Positions 55,201 through 59,697 of a DNA stretch of 64,000 nucleotides are shown here, piece by piece (the stretch's first letter is position 1; the number at the start of each line of letters is the position of its first letter). The stretch covers positions 77,388,659 through 77,452,658 of the forward strand of contig CM049313.1 of the NCBI GenBank assembly GCA_026874595.1, read 5' to 3'. The notes under the pieces are model-generated. The model made no database searches, was not told the DNA's origin, and saw only the letters and a list, made by a program, of their open reading frames with translations. The stretch comes from Sipunculus nudus. Taxonomy: Eukaryota > Annelida > Sipuncula > Golfingiida > Sipunculidae. The translations under genes and the position numbers were made by a program.

Positions 55201-56138
55201 CGAACCCACCGAACAAAGCCCCCAGAGGTACCCAGGACTGGAAATGATCAAGATGAAGACATTGAGAAAGAAAGTAGGTGGATTGTATTTATAACATTGT
55301 ATTGTTCACAGTTTCATGGTATTAGGTCTTCTTGACTGCTGGGGTGTAACTAATGCACAAAACAAACATGTCAATAAAAGTAATAAAAAAAACCAAAAAA
55401 ACTTGTCAATAATCAGTATCTTAATATATAAGAAACATTGTAGTTGCCGACTGGTTTAAACTCCCTCTCATGATGCAAAGACTAATTATATAGGGTTATG
55501 TAAATTGAAGAAGACCAAGGAGTCTTTATGTAAAAGTAAAGGAGCTAAAGTTGATAGTTATAACAATTTAGAACATGATTTAGGGTTACATTAGATAATC
55601 GTTCCCACTGATTTTGAATAGTGTCACGGTAAAAGTTTTTACTTGATATTCATCTGTGAATATAGCCATCTAGTACAATTCCTTCTTGTGAAAGATTTGC
55701 ATGATATGTTATTTATACATTTTAAAAGAATTTCCTTTAATTACAGCCCCCAAGACTGGAGCAAACACAGGTCCCCAGATCCACCAGCCTGGATACACCG
55801 CCACAACACTTGCTCTTGGAGTATGTCTGTCGATTTTGCTGTCTTTAGTTGTTGGCTTTGTCCTCGGATATTTCTTTAGAAAGAGGCGACATGAAACATC
55901 ACATCCACCAGAAGATATACCAGAGAAAGACAATACAATCAAAGCCCGCAATAAGCTGGGCACGCTAAAACAAAATGTCTACGCTGATCCAGCGATGTTA
56001 AATTCAGAGAAAAACTTTCCTGAGAAACAAGTGAATGTACTGTATAACCCGTTAAAGAACAATACGAACTTGCCAAACGGCGGAGCAGAACATGAAGTGC
56101 AGCCATCAACGTCTCCGAAGAAACAAGTCTACTTGTAG
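6261..56138 (+). CDS. Sema1a: transmembrane semaphorin (class 1 / class 6-like), 19 coding exons, full gene span
   Basis: Predicted membrane-bound guidance ligand or receptor of the semaphorin family; by family knowledge it acts through plexins in axon guidance and cell motility, and the cytoplasmic tail can signal in reverse. The joined exons give 764 residues. Signal peptide about 1-37 (hydrophobic core VVLSLFMVLVILP), then a sema domain about 50-515 with hallmark strings CQNYIRV (123-129), LLCGTN, MCRTY, DGNLYSGT, INCGK, FFKARLNCS, GSAVCAF and FIKSHPLMD. A PSI domain follows (518-562; CVQLQDPYCSW). Next come a stalk, a membrane helix 654-678 followed by RKRR, and a tail 679-764. N-glycosylation sequons include N89, N181, N286, N322 and N541. 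There is no Ig domain (against class 2 or 3) and there are no thrombospondin repeats (against class 5). Length fits Sema-1a, roughly 700-850 residues. Class 1 orthology is inferred; the semaphorin call is secure. Confidence 0.93.
12484..12635. repeat. exact 76-bp tandem duplication
   Basis: The block 12484-12559 is followed at once by an identical copy at 12560-12635; the next four bases (TGTA) start a third period and then diverge. Two identical copies in neutral-looking intron DNA indicate a recent event or an assembly artefact. Confidence 0.95.
18473..20130. mobile_element. nested repeat element with TATCCCCAGACA termini
   Basis: Begins TATCCCCAGACA (18473-18484) and ends with the exact inverse TGTCTGGGGATA (20119-20130), giving 12-bp terminal inverted repeats over 1,658 bp; the flanking G and C extend the match by one base. 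Inside are a CCG-triplet run near 18513-18533, AGCGGGATAACTC-type sequence, and a tandem array of about 280-bp units. An 11-base G run lies next to the right end. It resembles dispersed repeats I know from bivalve genomes. No intact coding frame; the open frames inside follow the tandem units. Confidence 0.65.
19136..20062. repeat. tandem array of ~275-290-bp units
   Basis: The phrase GGGTCATGAGRTCAAAGG recurs at 19136, about 19411, about 19699 and about 19989, giving periods near 275, 288 and 290 bp. Units share long near-identical stretches (for example TGGATGCATTTTCAGCCAAA and CATCTGTCCAAAAATTAG). The fourth unit is cut short after about 70 bp. Each complete unit holds two AGGTCA-rich clusters. 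Confidence 0.85.
25155..25205. repeat. AT dinucleotide microsatellite
   Basis: Uninterrupted AT repeat of about 25 units in intron 1, following TTGTTTCA. Confidence 0.95.
25611..25850. repeat. CpG-rich cassette with CGGCCG repeats, flanked by 9-bp direct repeats
   Basis: A strongly GC- and CpG-rich block in an AT-rich intron. (A/T)TCGGCCGC-type words recur at about 25634, 25649, 25700 and 25757 on the plus strand, with a variant ATCGGCTGCC near 25677, and in inverse near 25806 and 25836. A perfect 23-bp inverted repeat joins 25690-25712 with 25802-25824 (core CCATTTCGGCCGCAACC). GATGGTATG occurs at 25611-25619 and again at 25842-25850, like a target-site duplication. The 139-residue open frame at 25554-25973 matches no family I know and is probably a by-product of low stop density. 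Confidence 0.7.
29460..29585. repeat. degenerate ~61-bp tandem duplication
   Basis: TAATTATCATGTCAAGAAAT near 29461 is followed about 61 bp later by ATAATTACCATGTCAAGAAA. The following GTATGAAAAATTAACATC and GGATGAAAAATGAACATT, and the ATATATCATTTGATA and ATATAACATCTGATA segments, also align. Confidence 0.75.
29669..29737. repeat. CT-rich low-complexity tract
   Basis: Pyrimidine-rich run with a partly repeated CTCACTCCCTCTCTTGCTCT phrase. It lies about 490 bp before the intron 1 acceptor, too far to act as its polypyrimidine tract. Confidence 0.8.
30226..30322 (+). CDS. Sema1a: semaphorin coding exon 2 (start of sema domain)
   Basis: Acceptor TGCAG at 30225, donor GTAAGT at 30323; enters in phase 1 and leaves in phase 2. 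Codes residues 52-83, ending LQLDGEYMIVGA, the first blade strand of the sema propeller, continued in the next exon by KNFMYNISLE. The short ORF from 30310 runs through the donor into the intron and is not separate. Confidence 0.88.
38657..38738 (-). repeat. tRNA-derived SINE head or tRNA-like pseudogene
   Basis: On the minus strand the order is GGTGTGGTTGGATA, an A-box-like AACTCAGTGATC, then GCATTGCATTATAGAGCAGA, then a B-box-like GGTTCAACCCT and GCCCGTGCC. Spacing and wording match a decayed tRNA gene, but the arms no longer pair well, so a SINE head is more likely than a working tRNA. Confidence 0.6.
42512..42620. repeat. degenerate ~46-bp tandem repeat
   Basis: GATGTGGCCTTCTTCAGACA near 42527 and GATGTTGCCTTCTTTGGACA near 42573 start units that continue with TAGCCTTCC..ATGTTTCCTT. 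Degenerate part-units flank both sides. Confidence 0.75.
44375..44420 (+). CDS. Sema1a: semaphorin coding exon 3
   Basis: A 46-nt exon, phase 2 in and phase 0 out, donor GTGAGT. Codes residues 84-99, KNFMYNISLETFTLKK, which joins exon 2 to form the semaphorin GA-x-N-x-x-YNISL motif. N89 is a glycosylation sequon. Confidence 0.88.
44678..45020 (-). mobile_element. MITE-like element, copy 2 (inverted relative to copy 1)
   Basis: The reverse complement of this stretch aligns end to end with 2766-3103. It begins TAGGCCAAAATAA and ends TTATTTTTGGCCTTA. The inner terminal repeats read GGAATGGTTCCCAGGC and GCCTGAGAACCATACC, so the left arm has drifted. It lies in intron 3, 257 bp after exon 3. The inner body (for example GACATTTTTATCAAAACATA, read on the minus strand) is well kept between copies. 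Confidence 0.75.
45459..45521 (+). CDS. Sema1a: semaphorin coding exon 4
   Basis: 63 nt, phase 0 to phase 0, acceptor TTTTGCAG, donor GTAAGT. Codes residues 100-120 including W103 and the conserved cysteine C112 in TLKCQLKQRTE, equivalent to the W-x-x-x...C-x-x-K stretch of other semaphorins. Intron 3 before it carries the MITE. Confidence 0.88.
46655..46765 (+). CDS. Sema1a: semaphorin coding exon 5 (CQNYIRV signature)
   Basis: 111 nt, phase 0 to 0, acceptor CTGTTTCAG. Codes residues 121-157: CQNYIRVIAK, then LLCGTNSYKPMCRTY. This is the most diagnostic semaphorin string in the window, with the cysteines of the first sema disulfides (C123, C141, C150). Confidence 0.95.
46916..46939. repeat. 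short TA microsatellite in intron 5
   Basis: About 12 uninterrupted TA units between exons 5 and 6. Confidence 0.85.
47151..47241 (+). CDS. Sema1a: semaphorin coding exon 6
   Basis: 91 nt, phase 0 in, phase 1 out, acceptor TTTGCAG, donor GTAAGA. Codes residues 158-187 with GIAKCPFNPDHNSTYIYT, matching the family pattern G-x-x-x-C-P-[FY]-x-P-x-H-N-S-T; N181 is a sequon. Confidence 0.95.
47580..47684 (+). CDS. Sema1a: semaphorin coding exon 7
   Basis: 105 nt, phase 1 to 1, acceptor GGTTTCAG, donor GTAATT. Codes residues 188-222, DGNLYSGTMVEFNYPDPLIY then RSPMRTVEHYSQWLN. The strings D-G-x-L-Y-S-G-T and D-P-L-I-Y-R are hallmarks of sema domains. Confidence 0.95.
48405..48493 (+). CDS. Sema1a: semaphorin coding exon 8
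   Basis: 89 nt, phase 1 in, phase 0 out, acceptor TTTTACAG, donor GTAAAA. Codes residues 223-252, with FVGSF, DKVYFFFREVALEY and INCGK; the F-F-R-E-x-A-x-E motif and the following cysteine are family invariants. Confidence 0.95.
48871..49015 (+). CDS. Sema1a: semaphorin coding exon 9
   Basis: 145 nt, phase 0 in, phase 1 out, acceptor ATCTTTCAG, donor GTAAGT. Codes residues 253-300: SRVAQICKTDKGG, then WTSFFKARLNCSVPGEYPF and YFNEI. The W-T-x-F-x-K-A-R-L-N-C-S block is diagnostic, and G-E-[FY]-P-F-Y-F-N-E-I is especially like class 1. Confidence 0.95.
49369..49471 (+). CDS. Sema1a: semaphorin coding exon 10
   Basis: 103 nt, phase 1 in, phase 2 out, acceptor GCTTTCAG, donor GTAAGT. Codes residues 301-334. 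MVYAVFNTP matches the family V-x-x-[VT]-F-x-T-x strand before the G-S-A-V-C motif. The upstream part (SEMGFGNYRALTEGELAINR) looks lineage-specific and carries a sequon at N322. Confidence 0.9.
49842..49989 (+). CDS. Sema1a: semaphorin coding exon 11
   Basis: 148 nt, phase 2 in, phase 0 out, acceptor CATTTACAG, donor GTAAAG. Codes residues 335-384: IRGSAVCAF, DIVAAFEGNFKEQ, SSWLPV and PSPHPAR. G-S-A-V-C-x-F and A-F-x-G-x-F-K-E-Q are conserved sema strings; the following W-L-P-V and P-x-P-R-P-G pattern is as in Sema-1 and Sema-6. Confidence 0.95.
50431..50555 (+). CDS. Sema1a: semaphorin coding exon 12
   Basis: 125 nt, phase 0 in, phase 2 out, acceptor TGGGACAG, donor GTGAGT. Codes residues 385-425, GCHTDSHLINDMDLDF then IKSHPLMDHAV. 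The cysteine after P-x-R-x-G and F-I-K-x-H-P-L-M-D are standard for the family. Confidence 0.95.
51102..51184 (+). CDS. Sema1a: semaphorin coding exon 13
   Basis: 83 nt, phase 2 in, phase 1 out, acceptor GTTTTAG, donor GTAGGT. Codes residues 426-453, YRLTTVAVDWQFHASDGKYY then DIIFAGT; corresponds to the L-T-x-I-x-V-D ... Y-D-V-[IL]-F-[IL]-G-T strands of the sixth to seventh blade. Confidence 0.93.
51615..51828 (+). CDS. Sema1a: semaphorin coding exon 14 (end of sema domain, start of PSI)
   Basis: 214 nt, phase 1 in, phase 2 out; the acceptor follows a long pyrimidine run ending TCTCAG, donor GTAGGG. Codes residues 454-524: DDGKLIKSVN, VIIDEIQVF, then VIVMSRHEIKSLPLAHC and SKAKTC. Corresponds to the last propeller blade and the first two PSI cysteines (C518, C524). 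Confidence 0.93.
52158..52226 (+). CDS. Sema1a: semaphorin coding exon 15 (PSI domain core)
   Basis: 69 nt, phase 2 to 2, acceptor ACTTTCAG, donor GTGAAC. Codes residues 525-547, with ECVQLQDPYCSWQQTNC. The C-x-x-x-x-D-P-Y-C-x-W pattern is the PSI (plexin-semaphorin-integrin) signature. Confidence 0.95.
52598..52671 (+). CDS. Sema1a: semaphorin coding exon 16 (end of PSI domain)
   Basis: 74 nt, phase 2 in, phase 1 out, acceptor TTCTCCTCAG, donor GTAAAT. Codes residues 548-572, FAVQNIPDGVDSRCERVHVP; C562 is the likely last PSI cysteine. The 1.98-kb intron that follows is much longer than its neighbours and may hold a cassette exon (53311-53358). Confidence 0.9.
53311..53358 (+). CDS. Sema1a: candidate alternative stalk exon (48 nt, frame-preserving)
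   Basis: Open from an AG at 53310 to a strong donor GTAAGC at 53359, phase 1 in and phase 1 out, so it drops between exons 16 and 17 without changing frame. It would add 16 residues (GSTSSKPLTPVQAAFS), Ser/Thr/Pro-rich like the neighbouring stalk exons. A CTAAC branch-like word lies about 20 nt upstream. The acceptor is a CAGCAG (NAGNAG) pair with a weak pyrimidine tract, so a chance match is possible. Confidence 0.35.
54649..54741 (+). CDS. Sema1a: semaphorin coding exon 17 (Cys-containing Pro/Thr stalk)
   Basis: 93 nt, phase 1 to 1, acceptor TTATGTTAG, donor GTCAGT. Codes residues 573-603, TTVVPSTCRPCICPTP then ATQSTRHSPVTTPN. No family similarity is expected here; support is the open frame, matching phase, splice signals and mucin-like composition. 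It holds three closely spaced cysteines (C581, C584, C586). It can be skipped in frame. Confidence 0.72.
55181..55273 (+). CDS. Sema1a: semaphorin coding exon 18 (basic then acidic stalk)
   Basis: 93 nt, phase 1 to 1, acceptor CTGCATTCAG, donor GTAGGT. Codes residues 604-634: NIVPPRRTHRTKPPEVPRTG then NDQDEDIEKE. A basic R-R-T-H-R-T-K patch is followed by an acidic stretch before the membrane exon. Same length and phase as exon 17, so it also can be skipped in frame. Confidence 0.75.
55747..56138 (+). CDS. Sema1a: semaphorin coding exon 19 (membrane helix, cytoplasmic tail, stop)
   Basis: 392 nt, phase 1 in, acceptor TTAATTACAG, stop TAG at 56136-56138. Codes residues 635-764: a short stalk end, the membrane helix 654-678 (LALGVCLSILLSLVVGFVLG then YFF), a stop-transfer RKRR, and an 86-residue tail with tyrosine motifs NVYADP (Y713) and VLYNPL (Y734), ending KKQVYL. 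The tail is Asn/Lys/Pro-rich and shows no known domain. Confidence 0.92.
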
Positions 56139-56154
56139 TGTACATCTCTCACAT

Positions 56155-56202
56155 TGTATATAACGTATATGTAAATAGAAAATATGTACATAGCTGTAAA
56201 TA
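56155..56202 (+). promoter_or_regulatory. cluster of four Pumilio response elements (UGUANAUA)
   Basis: TGTATATA at 56155-56162, TGTAAATA at 56170-56177, TGTACATA at 56185-56192 and TGTAAATA at 56195-56202. All four match UGUANAUA, start-to-start spacing 15, 15 and 10 nt, beginning 17 nt after the stop codon. Pumilio (PUF) proteins bind this motif to repress or destabilise mRNAs. UGUA is also the CFIm binding word of polyadenylation, an alternative reading. Confidence 0.55.
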
Positions 56203-56331
56203 GCAATGTCTGTACAGTAAACCAAGAGTGCTGCATAATAATTATTTTTATATGATTTTGTATCACGTAGCACGTATCCACAGGAAGGTTGTAACCCCAA
56301 AGACTTAATCATGACTGCTCATACATATTGA

Positions 56332-56370
56332 CTCATTCAAGAATCACTAACTTTAAGATTCTTGAATGAG
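56332..56370 (+). promoter_or_regulatory. perfect 14-bp stem-loop in the 3'UTR
   Basis: CTCATTCAAGAATC at 56332-56345 pairs without mismatch with GATTCTTGAATGAG at 56357-56370 around an 11-nt loop ACTAACTTTAA. It is too short for a pre-miRNA. It could be a protein-binding hairpin in the mRNA or a small inverted-repeat remnant. Confidence 0.5.
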
Positions 56371-57177
56371 ATGTGGAATATAATGTTAAAATAATGAATT
56401 ACAAGATGAACATCATGTTGAAGGTATATGGCTCTACAAAAAGGTACAGGTCTACCAATTCTAAATTTGCTGAAACTCAAATCACTGAAATATGTTGTCC
56501 AAACATCTATTTGAATTTGCCTCTTTACTGGTAAATTTATAAAAATTTGACTGTGAACGCTTGTTATTGGTAAATCCAGATTGCTTCAGGGCACTGTCTG
56601 TTTGTACTTTCCTGAATTGAGTACCAGGTGGCTCCACCATGGCCCTACTACATGGGGTGAGCCAGGACAGCCATTCCTGGTTCAAAAAAAGGAGAACACC
56701 ACCATGTCATGTGAAGCAGATAACTGGCTCACAGGACACACTCAGCTTTAATTCAAATCACAAGATGCTGTGCTTCTCTGAAAAAGATGTACAAGAGGGA
56801 TTTTTGTGGCCTTGGCAGTCACATGATAGTAGATGATGAAATTCCTTCATTTGCATGATGTGTTATTTATACATTTAAAAAGAATGTGCTGTCACATAAA
56901 CAACTTGATTGCGGGTATGATCGCTGATGTTTGAATGCTCAAGGGGCCTATAGAGGCTATTAGATTTGTGTTTCCAAGGTTGTGAAGGAATATGATACAA
57001 TGATACAAACCCAAGTCAAGTGGAATATGGTAGAAACCAGGGAGCCAATATATTAGTTCACCAAATGGAATATTATAAAAACCTTGTGATGATAAAGTAT
57101 TCTGACATTATCAGCAGCTTAACTCTGTATAAATTATAACTCATACCTCCATGGAAAGCTCCTCTTTATGTTAAATT

Positions 57178-57183
57178 AATAAA
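57178..57183 (+). terminator. candidate polyadenylation signal AATAAA
   Basis: First canonical AATAAA after the stop codon, about 1.04 kb downstream, followed within 30 nt by TGTATTC and GCTGTTTT, a modest U/GU-rich context. A second AATAAA lies at 57369-57374. Confidence 0.28.
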
Positions 57184-58122
57184 TGTATTCATATAAATAG
57201 CTGTTTTAAATAAGAATAACACATAATCTGCCAGCGTGGGGTCTGACACAAGTACACTAATATTACTACAGTTGTTGTTTTCAGGCTTTGAATTTGTCTT
57301 GTATTCTCTTTTATATGTACATGTATATATTAATGTGTACTTACACAGGTATATTAGATATATAGTGAAATAAACATGATCATATTCATCACCTGACATT
57401 TTAAATCCAAAATACTACTGGTAAGCTTAGAGGTAAAGAGAAAGAATTTTTGTTACATTTCATGTCTCTTGATTCATTTAAATGATTTGTACAGTAAATA
57501 TTTGCAAGGTCACAAGTTATGGGTAGATTCAAAAAGAGCCAGGTGAACAATCACTGTTGTATAGATGTATAGGCAGCAGGTCACAAAGCAGAGCGTACCG
57601 CCAGTATTACCTAACGTTCTGTTTTGTATGCAAGCTTTATGCCTCCACATTCTCCCACCGTCAAATTATACAGGTTTCTTCGCTCTTTTTTGTCCACAAG
57701 TATTTCTTGTATGGCTGCAGATAATCAAGTTATGTTGAAACTGGTTATTTGAGGATAGAACACTTGGTCAGGAGATTTTTTAGCAGATAGCATCATAGTG
57801 CAACCTCATTTCTGTTCAACTTATTCACAAAACCAAGTTTTGGTGATTATTGATTTCACTGTGGAGATATTGCGTATTTGTGTATATGTTGAACCATATG
57901 CGGTCCCATGCCTTTTAATCCAAGTATTAATGTAGCCATAGCAGAAAATGAGCCAACCAAAGGAGTTGTGTGATGATTCACATATACTTTGTTCTATACA
58001 GTGTTATGAGTTAATATATTTTTGTGCCCAACATGTAACAAATACATATTGATGTATATTATACATCCAGACTTCTGACTCTCCCCACACAACGGAAGGT
58101 CTGGTTTTCAGTGTCATGAGTA

Positions 58123-58124
<2 letters not shown>

Positions 58125-58215
<91 letters not shown>
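58125..58215. repeat. long AT microsatellite (about 45 units)
   Basis: Uninterrupted AT repeat of about 91 bp, the longest simple repeat in the window. Perfect runs this long are highly mutable and prone to forming cruciforms. Confidence 0.95.
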
Positions 58216-58218
<3 letters not shown>

Positions 58219-59195
58219 TATGGACATGAGCATTTGGAAGTTATTGTATATTAATTATGAAACATTCCATTTACCCTCCCACCGAGAAAGAGAACATACA
58301 TGTAGGAAAATGATAAATGTAGTCACATAGATATTGTTTCAGGATGATGTTTTTGCCAAGCATCAAGATTGTAAATTAGTTTTGTGTACAGTTTGTTGTG
58401 ACTTGCATTGACAAGCTCATATTTTACACAGTGCCATAAGTTTGTTTTGTGTATGTTGATGAGAAGGTTGTGCATGTAGTATAGACATTTGACAGAATTA
58501 CACTGCAATAGGTGCAGGACACAAAAGTTAGAGATAGTTACAGTGATCTAGGTGGCTATTTTTGCTCTTTCACTTATAAATATGAATCTCTAGAGGCCTA
58601 GAAGATTGTCCTTGTAATTTAAGTTAAACTTCTGAGAACATTTATGTCACATGTAATTTGTTGAATATGTCTTCAAATTAGAACATGATAAAGAGCTAGA
58701 CAAATGTAAATTCAGTCTTTTTTTCTGGTTACATTGAATTCCTTGTTTGCTCCAATTATTCGGTTCTCTAATAATTCAAATAAATCAAACACAAGGTTTA
58801 TTTAGTTGTTGATATTCATCATTATGGAAATTTGCCAATGAAACCTGATCTTGTGCAGTATTATTGTTGCTCCCAGGCAGTTCCTGGGTTGTACAACTTT
58901 GTTGTCTGTTGTTAAATGGATCGTTATCACCACACTTACATTATCTAAGCACGTCCATTTCATGAAGTTACACATGCACAGTTGTTACATAATCTTATTC
59001 AGACTGATGCTCAACAGTTGTTAAGTACTGCCTGATGAGTTTGTCAATGCACCCTCTGACAATATAAAGATATATTGTTATTTATAACAAAAATCTACAG
59101 GGGCACATTCCTCTGGTTTATGTTTGGTGTGTTGTCTTCCAGTGATATCCCCTGAGAGGAATAATATATATGCACAATTTTAATATAAATCATGC

Positions 59196-59230
59196 TGTAA
59201 ATATTTACATAACAATTGTAAATATTTACA
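59196..59230. repeat. two copies of a 14-bp palindrome
   Basis: TGTAAATATTTACA occurs at 59196-59209 and 59217-59230, each a perfect palindrome, start-to-start 21 bp. The word GTAAATA also matches forkhead-type DNA sites and the Pumilio motif on both strands. Confidence 0.7.
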
Positions 59231-59631
59231 TTATTGTTATGAAAGGACAGAAGCATATAGTGATATAATTGATAATTCATTGATATTTACTAAAGTTACA
59301 AACATTATTACTTTATTGGCAGTTTGCAGGAGCATTCCATTGGTAATAATATGCATCCACTATTGCAATATTTTCACTAAAAAAATTTTTAGATTAGAAA
59401 ACAAATTTTGCAACATACAGATGACTCTTAGAAATACAAGTGAAACATAACAAGCCACTGTTCTGTTCTGCCAGTTGGTGCCCATTGAAATTTGGTTATT
59501 ATTATATCAAACTAAGATTTTATAAAAAAAATGACACTTAAGCGGATGAGGTGTTATATGAGATGAGAAAGCTTGATAACAAGAACAAAAAATACTACTG
59601 GTTCTTCTAGGTCTTGTGGTTAGTTTCCAAA

Positions 59632-59697
59632 GCATCTGCCGACTTCAGTGTAATATTTTATTTAGCATCTGCCAACTTCAGCATGATATTTACATTT
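59632..59697. repeat. 33-bp imperfect tandem duplication
   Basis: GCATCTGCCGACTTCAGTGT at 59632 is repeated as GCATCTGCCAACTTCAGCAT at 59665; both continue into ATATTT. Confidence 0.8.

Larger units (their letters stand above)
56139..57183 (+). other. Sema1a: 3'UTR of the semaphorin gene (proximal part, end uncertain)
   Basis: Sequence after the stop, AT-rich, with four UGUANAUA motifs (56155-56202), a perfect hairpin (56332-56370) and several AATAAT/AATATA-like words. The first canonical AATAAA is at 57178-57183 and the next at 57369-57374; further ones lie near 58780, 59878 and 61294. The true 3' end cannot be fixed from sequence alone. Confidence 0.55.

Noticed and set aside
55709-55963. 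84-codon minus-strand frame over the last coding exon
   Set aside because: Shadow of the semaphorin membrane and tail exon, which has clear domain evidence on the plus strand.
6261-56138. Class 2, 3 or 5 semaphorin
   Set aside because: After the PSI domain there is neither an Ig domain nor thrombospondin repeats; a membrane helix follows, which fits class 1 or 6.
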